The position numbers and the translations under genes were made by a program. From IMG/VR virus record IMGVR_UViG_3300036845_000232, positions 1 through 59,048 of that record: a stretch of DNA of 59,048 nt; one strand, written 5' to 3'. The DNA is from a virus. Positions 30,302 through 38,562 of this stretch are shown here, piece by piece. The notes under the pieces were generated by a model. It saw only the letters and a program-made list of their open reading frames with translations. It did not search any database and was not told where the DNA came from. How positions within the stretch are numbered: position 1 is the first letter of the stretch; each line of letters starts with the position of its first letter.

Positions 30302-30607
30302 GTGCTCAAGCCACACGGCTACTCCGTCATTACCGATCCGGGGGCAAAGCAGCTCAAGACCGAGGCCGATCTCGCCACCTGCATCCACTGCCGCCATATC
30401 GATTTCACCAAGAACGCCGAGACCGGCAAGTTCGAGGTGATGATCTATCGGCCGGACGGATCGTTCTATTTCCGCGAAGCCGGCCGGTGTCGCAGCTGCG
30501 ACGATTACATCTGTCCGCGCTGCGCTCCCTGCGAGAGAGGCTCGCTCCATTCGCTGCGCCGCATCGAGGCGGAAGAAAAAGCCGCCCGCAAGTTCGTCTG
30601 CTTCTAG
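30302..30607 (+). CDS. Zinc-binding head-module protein, 101 aa
   Basis: GTG start. CIHCRHIDF, CRSCDDYICPRCAPC give paired cysteines for one or two zinc ions. Proteins starting 'LKPHGYxVITDP' with this Cys pattern recur in head modules of Rhizobiales podoviruses. Role in assembly unknown. Confidence 0.7.
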   Translation: MLKPHGYSVITDPGAKQLKTEADLATCIHCRHIDFTKNAETGKFEVMIYRPDGSFYFREAGRCRSCDDYICPRCAPCERGSLHSLRRIEAEEKAARKFVCF

Positions 30608-30617
30608 AGGATAGATC

Positions 30618-30989
30618 ATGTCCGACCACGCCAAGTGCAAGAACGCCGCCTGCCATCCGGTGCTGCAAATCCGCGGCGAGATGGGCGCGGGAGACTACTT
30701 CGGCGTCATGAAGGCGGATGGCCTCACGCCCGATACCGACCATCACAAGACGGTCGAATTGACGGACGCCAACCGCAACGACTGCCGCATCGCCTGCAAG
30801 ACGTGCGCGCTGGCGACGCCGTGGGCGATCAAGGATGCGCCCGGCATGCCGAACGTCGGCGTGGCGTTTTCGCAAACGCAATGGGCCGCTGCGGTCGCCG
30901 CGAAGGTGCAGAAGTCGGATATGCTCGATGCGCTGCGCGCCCAATTCGGGGACGAGGCGATCGAGACTCACTTCCGGTTCAGCCTCTAA
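30618..30989 (+). CDS. Hypothetical head-module protein, 123 aa
   Basis: Has CKNAACHPVLQIRG, DCRIACKTCALATPW and a helical C-terminus. The cysteines may bind metal. AGAGG before ATG 30618. Not recognised. Confidence 0.6.
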   Translation: MSDHAKCKNAACHPVLQIRGEMGAGDYFGVMKADGLTPDTDHHKTVELTDANRNDCRIACKTCALATPWAIKDAPGMPNVGVAFSQTQWAAAVAAKVQKSDMLDALRAQFGDEAIETHFRFSL

Positions 30990-30992
30990 GCC

Positions 30993-31406
30993 ATGGCCTA
31001 TTACGATGCGCTGATTGCGGAATGGCCGTCCCTCTCTCCGGGGACGACTGCTGCGAAACTTGCGCAACTCAATGCGCTGACCGTGACCGGCACAGTTCCC
31101 ACGTCGTTTTTCGTGACGGGAGATCAGCTTCTTAACTGCATCAACTGGACCGAGTTCGCGGCATTGACGGCGCAGCAGCAGAGCAACCTGCTCGCCCTCT
31201 GTCAGGTGCCGGGACAAATCCTCGGGGGAAGCGGGAACACCTCGCACATGGCGCCGGGGATGTTCATTGCGTGTTTCAGCTTGCAGGGCGCGACCATCGC
31301 GGCGCTGACGGCGCTGGCCAAGGGCGCGACGCAGCCGTGGTGGCAGGCGAACGGCTATCCTCGTCCGTTTGACTTGGGTGACATCGCCACGGCAGGGCTA
31401 GCCTGA
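30993..31406 (+). CDS. Hypothetical virion-associated protein, 137 aa
   Basis: Helical protein: WPSLSPGTTAAKLAQLNAL, NWTEFAALTAQQQSNLLALC, MFIACFSLQGATIAALTAL. Similar patterns occur in small tail or head proteins of dairy and enteric siphophages. Stop overlaps the next ATG. Base composition of this and the next two genes is less G+C-rich than neighbours. Confidence 0.6.
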   Translation: MAYYDALIAEWPSLSPGTTAAKLAQLNALTVTGTVPTSFFVTGDQLLNCINWTEFAALTAQQQSNLLALCQVPGQILGGSGNTSHMAPGMFIACFSLQGATIAALTALAKGATQPWWQANGYPRPFDLGDIATAGLA

Positions 31407-31852
31407 TGGCTACCAATTTCCTCTGGGGTCCGGTCGGAACGGTTCAGCATTTGCTGACGACCGAGATGAACGCTCTTGTGACCGGGACGCTCACCGCCGC
31501 TGGGCCGGAGATCAACAATTCTGCAGGCTATCAGCAAGGTCTCTTGTACTTGCATCTGGCGTCAGCCGCGTTCGTCGCCGGCAACTTCGCAAACGTATAT
31601 TTCGTCCCATCGAACGACACCGCCGGATCGATCTATCCGACCGTGACATCGCTGGCCGCGTGGGGTGGTAATAACTATTTCGTCGGTACGATCGCCATCA
31701 ACGGTTCGACTGCGGCGCAGAACGAGACGCTGTTCGTGCCTTACATTCCACTGGGAAAGTTCAAGACATATCTTGCAACCGGCGGCTCGTGCCCGACGCT
31801 GGGTGCGACTTTGAACACACTGGACCTATACCCGACGCCAACTCAGTATTGA
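31406..31852 (+). CDS. Virion-associated beta-rich protein, 148 aa
   Basis: Short strands with aromatic residues: QGLLYLHLASAAFVAGNFAN, YFVPSNDTAGSIYP, FVPYIPLGKFKTYLATGG. Fits a small decoration or fibre-attached protein. Overlaps the preceding stop by one base. Confidence 0.6.
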   Translation: MATNFLWGPVGTVQHLLTTEMNALVTGTLTAAGPEINNSAGYQQGLLYLHLASAAFVAGNFANVYFVPSNDTAGSIYPTVTSLAAWGGNNYFVGTIAINGSTAAQNETLFVPYIPLGKFKTYLATGGSCPTLGATLNTLDLYPTPTQY

Positions 31853-31858
31853 CCTAAA

Positions 31859-33517
31859 ATGGCATATTCTCTTTCGAGAACACTGCCAAAAAAGCGTCTA
31901 CCGGTCGGTGTTCCTCCGGGAACGCGAGGGCTCACCAACTGGTGGCCGCTCAACGACGGCTTTGCGGTTAAGTCGCTTCCGGCTGTAGGCGCGATTTACG
32001 GCAGCAATACCGCTGTCAATCCCGCGCCGGGACCGCCATACGCAAATCCGAGCAGCGCGGTAGCTGCGACCGCTTCGACGTCGATTATTTCGTTGAGTGC
32101 CACGCCGTTCGATTTCGGAGGATCGAGCGGGGCATTCACGTTTTCGTTCTGGGCCTATCTGAATTCGTTCACGACGTTTGATGCGTCCACGCTCGGTCGG
32201 TTTGTCTCGTTTGGGGCATCGGCCCATAGCGACGAATTGACGATCATGTGCGGGGCCGCCGGGACCGGCTCCATCGAATTCCGGACGGTCCAAGCCGGCA
32301 CGACCACGATACAACAGACGACGGCGGCGAGCCTTTTTACTACGGGTATCTGGAATCATTTTGTCGGAACATCGGATGGGACGACGTTAAAGTTCTACAT
32401 CAATGGAAAGCTGGTCACGCTCTCGGCGGGCGGCAACTCGCCCACCACCGCTGCAACATTCGCGTTTCTCTGCCGAGCCTCTGCTACCCGGACCATCAAC
32501 GGCAAGATGGCAGATGTCCGGTTTTGCAAAGGCACGCAGTGGAACGACGCGGAGATTGCGGCGCTTTATTTCGGCGCATTCATTCCTCCGCTGGAACTGC
32601 CGACGCAGCTTGTAGGCCAAGCGCAAGCCCAGACGATTATCACCGGTTGGCAAAACTACGACGAGGACCCGCCGCGCCGCCGCCGCATCATCGACGAACC
32701 CCAGGCCCTCGCGCTCACCCCGGCCACGCTTCCGGTCGGCATTGCCGGAATGGCATGGTACGCGCCGGATGAGCCGGTGCCGCGTCACCGCCGTGTAACC
32801 GACGATCAGGCCTGGGCCCCACAGGTTATCGCCCAGCAAGTCACAACGCCACCGAACGGCTGGTGGAACCAGGAAGACCAGCGCCCGGCAAGGCGCCCGC
32901 GTTCAGACGATGCGGCATGGGCCATCACGCCGCCGGCACAAGCTCCGACCGGCTGGTTCCTGCAGTCGCCCGATCCGCCGGCAAAGCGACGGCGAGTGCA
33001 GGACGATCAGATCTGGGCGCCTCCGCCACTTACGCTGCAGGCCCCGAACGGCTGGTTCTGGCAAGCGTCCGACGATCCTACCCGGCGGCCGCGCCGCGCC
33101 TCGGATGAGGTTGCCTTCGTCCCGCTGCCGTTTCCGACGCCGACGATCGCGTGGATGGCGCCGCCGAGCGATTACGTGCGCCGCCTGGCGCGGAGGGACG
33201 AGCCGCCCGCATGGGTGCCGCAGACCTTCACGGCAGCGTCGACCATCGCCGGCATGGCGTGGTATGCGCCGCCGGAGCCATTTCGGCGGCGCGAGCCGCC
33301 ACCGGAGCCGCCGCCCGCGCTGGTTCTGACCCCGGCAACCTTGCCGGTCGGGATCAGCGGCATGGGGTGGTTCTCGCAAGCCGATGATCGGCGCCGCAAG
33401 CCGATAGACACGACGGCAAACGATATCGCGATGCCGTTCGGCGTCTTCGTCACGCCGCCCAATCCACTCAAGGCGGTCGAATGGCTCATTCGCGCCCGCC
33501 GCAGAGGCCGTCGATGA
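31859..33517 (+). CDS. LamG/ConA-like lectin-domain protein with Arg-rich tandem repeats, 552 aa
   Basis: Residues about 25-240 form a LamG jelly roll: FTFSFWAYLNSF, IWNHFVGTSDGTTLKFYINGKLV, NGKMADVRFCKGT. The remaining 300 residues are about seven degenerate units with W, PP, an RRxR cluster and D(D/E) (for example PPRRRRIIDEPQA, VPRHRRVTDDQAW, PAKRRRVQDDQIW). LamG domains on phage heads or fibres bind glycans. The repeat half is unlike any domain I recognise. Confidence 0.75.
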   Translation: MAYSLSRTLPKKRLPVGVPPGTRGLTNWWPLNDGFAVKSLPAVGAIYGSNTAVNPAPGPPYANPSSAVAATASTSIISLSATPFDFGGSSGAFTFSFWAYLNSFTTFDASTLGRFVSFGASAHSDELTIMCGAAGTGSIEFRTVQAGTTTIQQTTAASLFTTGIWNHFVGTSDGTTLKFYINGKLVTLSAGGNSPTTAATFAFLCRASATRTINGKMADVRFCKGTQWNDAEIAALYFGAFIPPLELPTQLVGQAQAQTIITGWQNYDEDPPRRRRIIDEPQALALTPATLPVGIAGMAWYAPDEPVPRHRRVTDDQAWAPQVIAQQVTTPPNGWWNQEDQRPARRPRSDDAAWAITPPAQAPTGWFLQSPDPPAKRRRVQDDQIWAPPPLTLQAPNGWFWQASDDPTRRPRRASDEVAFVPLPFPTPTIAWMAPPSDYVRRLARRDEPPAWVPQTFTAASTIAGMAWYAPPEPFRRREPPPEPPPALVLTPATLPVGISGMGWFSQADDRRRKPIDTTANDIAMPFGVFVTPPNPLKAVEWLIRARRRGRR

Positions 33518-33810
33518 TCTTCCGCCACATGCCCGATGCGCCCGAGACCGCCGAGCACGAGGCCAAAACCGCCATCGCAGCCCTTGAAGGATGGGCGAAG
33601 CGCGCCGGCGTCGAAATCTCGAGCTTCCGTATCGTCCCGAACGCTCCATGGGAGAACCGGGAGATTTCCGTCGCCGGGCAGAAGCCGGATGGCGAGTGGA
33701 TGCGCAACGGCTTTTCGATCGACAATCTGTCGGAGCCGGCCGAGCTCGACGCCGTCCTGATCCGCCTCGCATCCGAGCGCGGCTGGGCCGAGTACCGCAC
33801 CGTTTCGTGA
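33514..33810 (+). CDS. Hypothetical protein, 98 aa
   Basis: ATGA overlap with the lectin gene. Alpha/beta with EHEAKTAIAALEGWAKRAG and a strand segment around SSFRIVPNAPWENRE. Not recognised. Confidence 0.6.
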   Translation: MIFRHMPDAPETAEHEAKTAIAALEGWAKRAGVEISSFRIVPNAPWENREISVAGQKPDGEWMRNGFSIDNLSEPAELDAVLIRLASERGWAEYRTVS

Positions 33811-33963
33811 GCGCCTGACGATACAGGCGCAGGCCAGAGCGGGCCTGCTTCACCGCTCTCACGTCCGCACCGAACGAGATCGGCGCACACGTCGGCACCG
33901 GACGATACCGGTGCAACAGGCCGCCGCTGATACGGGCGCTCGTAGTCGCTGACGACACAGCGA
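33811..33963 (+). ncRNA. Hairpin cluster with shared ACGAYA loops
   Basis: Four perfect hairpins occupy this 169-base gap: GCGCCTG/CAGGCGC loop ACGATA (33811-33830); CAGGCC/GGCCTG loop AGAGCG (33830-33847); GCACCGG/CCGGTGC loop ACGATA (33895-33914); TCGCTG/CAGCGA loop ACGACA (33946-33963). Three unrelated stems with nearly the same six-base loop imply selection on the loop. It lies just before the scaffold gene. Protein-binding RNA, processing site or packaging signal are possibilities. Confidence 0.55.
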
Positions 33964-33979
33964 AACTCAAGGAAAACCT

Positions 33980-35131
33980 ATGGCTGCCAATCGAGGGTCG
34001 GCGCGAGCCGGCAACGGTGCGTCTGCGCGCGCATCTTCTGACGAAGTGAGCGAGCAGGAATACACCCGCACCATCAACGCCGCGATCGCCAACACGGAAG
34101 ACGAAATCTTCCGCGAGGCATCGGCGGAGACGCCGTTGGAGCATGACGGCGACACCTCGCTCGAAGAGATGGGCGAGGGCCTCGAAGGCGAAGAGATCGA
34201 GGAAGAGGGCGAAGAGGGCGGCGAGGCCGACGACGACTCCGAGGAGGGCGAGGAAGCCGGTGAAGCCGAAGGCGAAGAGGGCGACGGCAAGGGCGACGAG
34301 CCCCAGCCGCAGGCCCGCGGTCGCGACCAGCAGCAGGAGCAACCGCGCGACCAGCGCGGCAAGTTCCAGCAGCAGGGCCGCGACCAGCAGCAGCGTGACC
34401 GGCGCGAGCCGGCCATTCCGCCCGCTCGCCTGCGAGAGACCACCGCACGAGCCCAAACCGCCGAGGAGCGGGCCGAGCGGCTCGAGCGCGAGCTTGCGGA
34501 GATGCGAGGCCGGCTGGACGAAGTGTCCAGGCGCGCCACCGCGCCGCCGGCGCAGCAGCAAGAGCAAAAGGTCGACGCCGAGCCGGACATGTTCGCCGAT
34601 CCCGAGGGCTGGAAGTCCTGGAACCGGCGGCAGGCGGAGCAGATCGCAAAAGAGCACGCCAACAACGCGCTCGCCGGCTACCGCCAGGAGCAGCAGCAGC
34701 AGGAGATGCAGCGGCTCGACACGAACCTGCAGGCCCATGCGTGGGGCCGGCGCGGGTTCGAGTTCAACGCCGCCTATCAATCGCTGACGCGGCTCGATCC
34801 GCGCGATCCTCAGGCCCAGGCGCTGGTGCGCAACATCACCCGCGCTGCGGACCCGGGCCAGGCCATCCTCGACTGGTTCGAGGAGACCGGCGGCGCGGAG
34901 GACTTCCGCGAATCGATCCTCGAACAGCTGCAGCCGCGCCAGAACGGCCGCGGTGTCCAGCCTCGCCAGCAACAGCAATCTCGCCAACCGCAGCCGCGCC
35001 AGGTTTTCCGCGGTCCCCGTACCCCGCCCTCGCTCAACGGCGCGCAGGGCTCCAACTCACAGCGCGAACATGATCCGGAGATGCTCGACGGATCGGACGG
35101 CTCTGTCTTCGAATACGCAACCCGCCGCTAA
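33980..35131 (+). CDS. Scaffolding protein, 383 aa
   Basis: The N-terminal third is extremely acidic (Glu/Gly/Asp runs around residues 55-105), the middle is Gln/Arg-rich, and residues 150-195 form a coiled coil (AQTAEERAERLERELAEMR). This composition directly before a major capsid gene is typical of scaffolds. The end is disordered and polar. AAGGAAAA precedes ATG 33980, just after the hairpin cluster. Confidence 0.75.
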   Translation: MAANRGSARAGNGASARASSDEVSEQEYTRTINAAIANTEDEIFREASAETPLEHDGDTSLEEMGEGLEGEEIEEEGEEGGEADDDSEEGEEAGEAEGEEGDGKGDEPQPQARGRDQQQEQPRDQRGKFQQQGRDQQQRDRREPAIPPARLRETTARAQTAEERAERLERELAEMRGRLDEVSRRATAPPAQQQEQKVDAEPDMFADPEGWKSWNRRQAEQIAKEHANNALAGYRQEQQQQEMQRLDTNLQAHAWGRRGFEFNAAYQSLTRLDPRDPQAQALVRNITRAADPGQAILDWFEETGGAEDFRESILEQLQPRQNGRGVQPRQQQQSRQPQPRQVFRGPRTPPSLNGAQGSNSQREHDPEMLDGSDGSVFEYATRR

Positions 35132-35195
35132 ACCGGGCTGATCTTTCTACTGCCGCTACGACTGCATCAGCCATGACCCCGAAAGGTAAAGGGCC

Positions 35196-36344
35196 ATGGC
35201 AGTCACCACTGTCTCCGCCAACAATAAACTCATCGTCTTCCGCAAGGAGGTGACGAGGGAGTACATCCGCCAGAACCTGTTCTCGCCCTACATCGGCTCG
35301 GAGATGACCGCGATCATTCGCGTCATCAATGACCTCAAGAACGGCGGCGAGCAGATCAACATTCCTCTGATTGCCCGCCTGAAGGCGCAGGCGATTGCGA
35401 CCGGCACGCTGGTCGGCAACGAGGAAGGGATCGACAACTACGGCGACCGTGCCTGGATCGACTGGGCGCGCAACGCCGTCAAGATCCCGAAGTCGGAAGA
35501 GCAGAAGTCCTCGATCGACCTGTTCGGGCAGGCTCGCCCGCTCTTGGAAGACTGGGGCAAGGAGCTGCAGCGCGACGAGATCATCGACGCGTTCTTCGCC
35601 ATCCCGCTCGACTCGACTGCTCCGGCCGGCCTCAACAGCCAGTTCGGCCAGCGCGTCAACGGCGCACTGTTCGATGCGGCGACCGCGGCCCAGCGCAACA
35701 CCTGGACCACCGACAACGCGGATCGCATCCTGTTCGGCGGCTCGCAGGGCAACCTGGTCGCCGGCAACTTCGCGTCTTCGTGCGCCAACATCACCGCCGG
35801 CATGACGCTGTCTGCCGCGGCGATCCTCAAGATGAAGCGGCTCGCCAAGAAGGCGAACCCGCGCATCCGGCCGTACAAGCTCAAGAACGGGCGGGAATAC
35901 TTCGTCCTGTTCGTCGGTCCGAACTGCTTCCGCGACCTGCAGAGCGACACGACCATCATCAACGCCAACACGCAGGCGCGCCCCCGCGAGGGCGACGGGC
36001 TCGACAAGAACCCGCTCTTCCAGGACGGCGATCTGCTCTACAACGGCATCATCATCCGGGAAATCCCGGAAATGGATGTGCGGTTGCCGGTGTTCTATAC
36101 GACCGCCGGGTCCGGAGCGATCCAGGTTTCCCCCACCTTCATGTGCGGCCAGTCCGCGCTCGCTTGGGTGTGGGGCCGCATGCCGCAGCCGACCTTCCTC
36201 AAAGAGGACGATTACCAGTTCTACCGCGGCGTCGGCGTGATGATGGCCTATGGCATGAAGAAGATCGCCAAGAAGAACCCCGCCGGCAACTACAAGGAAT
36301 GGGGCGTCTTCACCGGCTTCTTCGCGAGCCAGGCCGACACCTGA
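35196..36344 (+). CDS. Major capsid protein, 382 aa
   Basis: Features typical of N4-gp56/P22-type capsid proteins: start AVTTVSANNKLIVFRKEVTRE, GGEQINIPLIARLKAQA, a central LFGGSQGN, LKNGREYFVLFVGPNCFRDLQ, and a closing SALAWVWGRMPQPTF. Length fits an HK97-fold capsid subunit. It follows the scaffold gene by 64 bases. Expected to be the most abundant virion protein. Confidence 0.88.
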   Translation: MAVTTVSANNKLIVFRKEVTREYIRQNLFSPYIGSEMTAIIRVINDLKNGGEQINIPLIARLKAQAIATGTLVGNEEGIDNYGDRAWIDWARNAVKIPKSEEQKSSIDLFGQARPLLEDWGKELQRDEIIDAFFAIPLDSTAPAGLNSQFGQRVNGALFDAATAAQRNTWTTDNADRILFGGSQGNLVAGNFASSCANITAGMTLSAAAILKMKRLAKKANPRIRPYKLKNGREYFVLFVGPNCFRDLQSDTTIINANTQARPREGDGLDKNPLFQDGDLLYNGIIIREIPEMDVRLPVFYTTAGSGAIQVSPTFMCGQSALAWVWGRMPQPTFLKEDDYQFYRGVGVMMAYGMKKIAKKNPAGNYKEWGVFTGFFASQADT

Positions 36345-36360
36345 TCGCCTGATCTGAACT

Positions 36361-36490
36361 GAGCGCGCGCGGCCGGCTGGATGGGCCGGTCCGTGTCTGA
36401 CTTGGGGTTCGACTCCCCGCTGCCGGGGCTACGGCTACGCGAAAGCTATGTTCCGCGGTCCGCAGGATCGAAACCTGCCCGCGCGCGCTC
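36361..36490 (+). ncRNA. Cloverleaf-like structured RNA element
   Basis: A perfect 12-bp stem (36361-36372 with 36479-36490) closes a 130-base unit. Inside are hairpins with seven-base loops: CCGGC/GCCGG (36373-36389), GGGG/CCCC with loop TTCGACT (36404-36418) and GCAGG/CCTGC with loop ATCGAAA (36462-36478). First and last arms abut the closing stem as D and T arms do. Two loops look like T loops. It is too long for a tRNA. Unidentified. Confidence 0.55.
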
Positions 36491-36521
36491 TTCATCTCAA
36501 CATCCATCAAGGACACCTCCC

Positions 36522-37130
36522 ATGAAGCTCTTCCGCAACCTCGCGGCAGCGGCCGGCATCGCGCTGTCGATGCTCGGCGTCGCCGCCCTGACGCTGGCGC
36601 CGGTCGCCAACGCGCAGGTCATCACCTCGACTACGAACCCGCGGCAGGCGACGCCGCGCCAGTTCCAGACCCAGCAGACGCACTTCATCCGCGCCACGCT
36701 CAACTTCAATATGTGCGTGCAGTCGTCGAACGCGTGCACGGTCAAGCTCGCCAACGCGAGCCTGCCCTATAACTCGATCGTCAAGGCGGTGACGGCCTAC
36801 GTCTACACCGCCTTCAACTCCACCACCTCGGACGTGCTTATTCTCGGCACCACGTCGGCGAATGCGAACGAGATCGTCTCTTCGACGATGAATATCCATT
36901 CGCAGGCGACCGTGACGGGCACCGTGGTGGCGACTGCGTTCAACTCGACCGGCAACACGGTCGCGCAGTCCGGCACCAACGGCGGCCTCGATCTGTGGGT
37001 GAAATGGACGGCGGGCACCGGCAACACCGCGACCGCTGGTCTCGTCTCTCTGGTGATCGAGTATTTCCCGCCGATCGACGGGCTGTGCACGCCGAACATC
37101 GCGCAGGGCGCCGCACCCGCGGGCTGCTGA
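36522..37130 (+). CDS. Secreted protein of unknown function, 202 aa
   Basis: A clear Sec signal peptide (MKLFRNLAAAAGIALSMLGV to VANAQ, AxA cleavage) precedes a Thr/Asn/Ser-rich beta protein with two Cys pairs (CVQSSNAC and CTPNIAQGAAPAGC). Virion proteins are not normally exported, so this may act in the periplasm or at the surface. It sits between a structured RNA and a strong terminator, like a self-contained cargo unit. Family unknown. Confidence 0.7.
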   Translation: MKLFRNLAAAAGIALSMLGVAALTLAPVANAQVITSTTNPRQATPRQFQTQQTHFIRATLNFNMCVQSSNACTVKLANASLPYNSIVKAVTAYVYTAFNSTTSDVLILGTTSANANEIVSSTMNIHSQATVTGTVVATAFNSTGNTVAQSGTNGGLDLWVKWTAGTGNTATAGLVSLVIEYFPPIDGLCTPNIAQGAAPAGC

Positions 37131-37143
37131 TCGCCTCAACCTG

Positions 37144-37168
37144 AAAGGCCGGGGTGACCCGGCCTTTT
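37144..37168 (+). terminator. Intrinsic terminator
   Basis: AAAGGCCGGG pairs with CCCGGCCTTT around the loop GTGA, ending in TTTT. Classic rho-independent terminator directly after the secreted-protein gene. Confidence 0.85.
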
Positions 37169-37241
37169 CTCACGACGTCGCTGCCGCCGACGGACGCGGC
37201 CCGGGCGGAACCGGGCAATCCCCTCATCAAAGGCAGCAGCC

Positions 37242-37928
37242 ATGTCCGTTTTTCGTCGCCTGTTCGTGGGCGAGCTCATTTTCGAATCCGCGCAAGACGG
37301 CGTCGTCGCCAAGGCCGGCGGCGGCCAGACCAACGCGTTCAATCTCGGCCCGACCGAGATGAACCGCATCACCACGGTCGCGACCGCGGGTGACAGCGTG
37401 AAACTGCCGCCGGCGCAGCCGGGGCTTGGGCTGATCGTGCTCAACCACGGCGCCAACCCGATGCAGGTGTTCGGCACCGAGGGCGACACCATCAACGATG
37501 TCGCGACCGCCACCGGCGTGTCGCAGATGGCGAACTCCTGGGTGTTCTACGGCTGCTTCACCGCAGGCGCCTGGTACACCGAAGGCCTTGCCTCGGGCTT
37601 TGCGTCGGGCTTCGCCACGTTCTCGGCGGTCGATAGCCTCACGGCACTCGCCGGCGGCGGCCAGGCGGGCGCGACCCCGATCACCCGCATGTACAACCGC
37701 TTCTCGACGGTCGCGACCGGCGGTGACAGCTCGCTCCTGCCGGTCTCCAAGTCCGGCATGGAGATCACCGTCACCAATGCGGGCGCGGCGTCGATGAACG
37801 TGTTCCCGGCGACCGGCGAGGCGATCAATGCGGGCGCGGCCAACGCCGCCTTCGCGGTCGCGGCCGGCAAGACGGCGACGTTCTACTGCGCCACCGCGGG
37901 GCAGTGGCACACGATCTTGTCGGCGTAA
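37242..37928 (+). CDS. Structural protein with two internal repeats, 228 aa
   Basis: Two copies of an about 75-residue unit: NRITTVATAGDSVKLPPA..GLIVLNHGANPMQVF and NRFSTVATGGDSSLLPVS..EITVTNAGAASMNVF. All-beta, Gly/Ala/Thr-rich, consistent with a head-fibre or decoration protein. Lies after the terminator at 37144 and needs its own promoter or read-through. Confidence 0.7.
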   Translation: MSVFRRLFVGELIFESAQDGVVAKAGGGQTNAFNLGPTEMNRITTVATAGDSVKLPPAQPGLGLIVLNHGANPMQVFGTEGDTINDVATATGVSQMANSWVFYGCFTAGAWYTEGLASGFASGFATFSAVDSLTALAGGGQAGATPITRMYNRFSTVATGGDSSLLPVSKSGMEITVTNAGAASMNVFPATGEAINAGAANAAFAVAAGKTATFYCATAGQWHTILSA

Positions 37929-37966
37929 GCCAGACACCACCCTTTCGCCAACAGGAACACGCCACC

Positions 37967-38464
37967 ATGGCCAAGCTTGTCTATCAGCCGACGCCGGATG
38001 ATCCCGACGCGACCACGGTCGCCGGCCTCACCTTCGCGGCCTACGAGCCGACTGAACTCGACGACGGCACCCAAGCCGACCTCATCGCCAAACTCAAGCG
38101 CAATCCCTGGTTCGCGCTCGACGTGCCGGATCAGGCCCGCTTCCTGAAATGGAAGTCGGTGCGCGACGCACAGAACCAGGCAGCCTCGCATCGGGCGGCC
38201 GCCGACCATCTCGATGCCAACCCGGAAGCGGCTGCGGCACATGCCGATGCGGCGTACTCGCAGGCGGATAGCGTCCTCGCCGACGCTCGCGCCCGGGCCG
38301 CAACCGCCATCGCGCAGGCGCACGAACTCGTCGCCCGCGCGCAGGCCGAGGCGGATGCGATCCTCGCCAATGCACACGCGGAGGCCGACGCGATCAAGGC
38401 TGTGGCCGGCGCGCCCGCACCGCAGGCCAATCAGACCAGCACCCAGGCGGGCGGCAACGCCTGA
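37967..38464 (+). CDS. Hypothetical structural protein with Ala-rich coiled coil, 165 aa
   Basis: The N-terminal 70 residues (VYQPTPDDPDATTVAGLTFAAYEP) are a compact strand-rich domain; residues 85-150 are an Ala/Asp-rich helix like a tail or head fibre stalk. The same N-terminal style (YxP..DDP..T..G..F) occurs in the next gene, so the pair may be paralogous. Confidence 0.65.
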   Translation: MAKLVYQPTPDDPDATTVAGLTFAAYEPTELDDGTQADLIAKLKRNPWFALDVPDQARFLKWKSVRDAQNQAASHRAAADHLDANPEAAAAHADAAYSQADSVLADARARAATAIAQAHELVARAQAEADAILANAHAEADAIKAVAGAPAPQANQTSTQAGGNA

Positions 38465-38472
38465 CGTGCTGC

Positions 38473-38528
38473 GCGCCGGGCCGCGGCCCGTAAAGCCTAA
38501 TGCGCCCGTAAAGCGCACGGCCCGGCGC
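38473..38528 (+). repeat. Perfect 11-bp inverted repeat
   Basis: GCGCCGGGCCG (38473-38483) pairs with CGGCCCGGCGC (38518-38528). The 34-base loop contains GCCCGTAAAGC twice. No T tract follows. Same class as 17755-17800 and 20405-20444. Confidence 0.55.
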
Positions 38529-38562
38529 AACCCTCTTTCCCTCTCGCCGCATGAGGACCGAC

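Noticed and set aside
36384-36480. One or two ordinary tRNA genes in the cloverleaf region
   Set aside because: T-loop-like hairpins are present, but no anticodon arm with matching acceptor spacing can be drawn; reported as an unidentified structured RNA instead.
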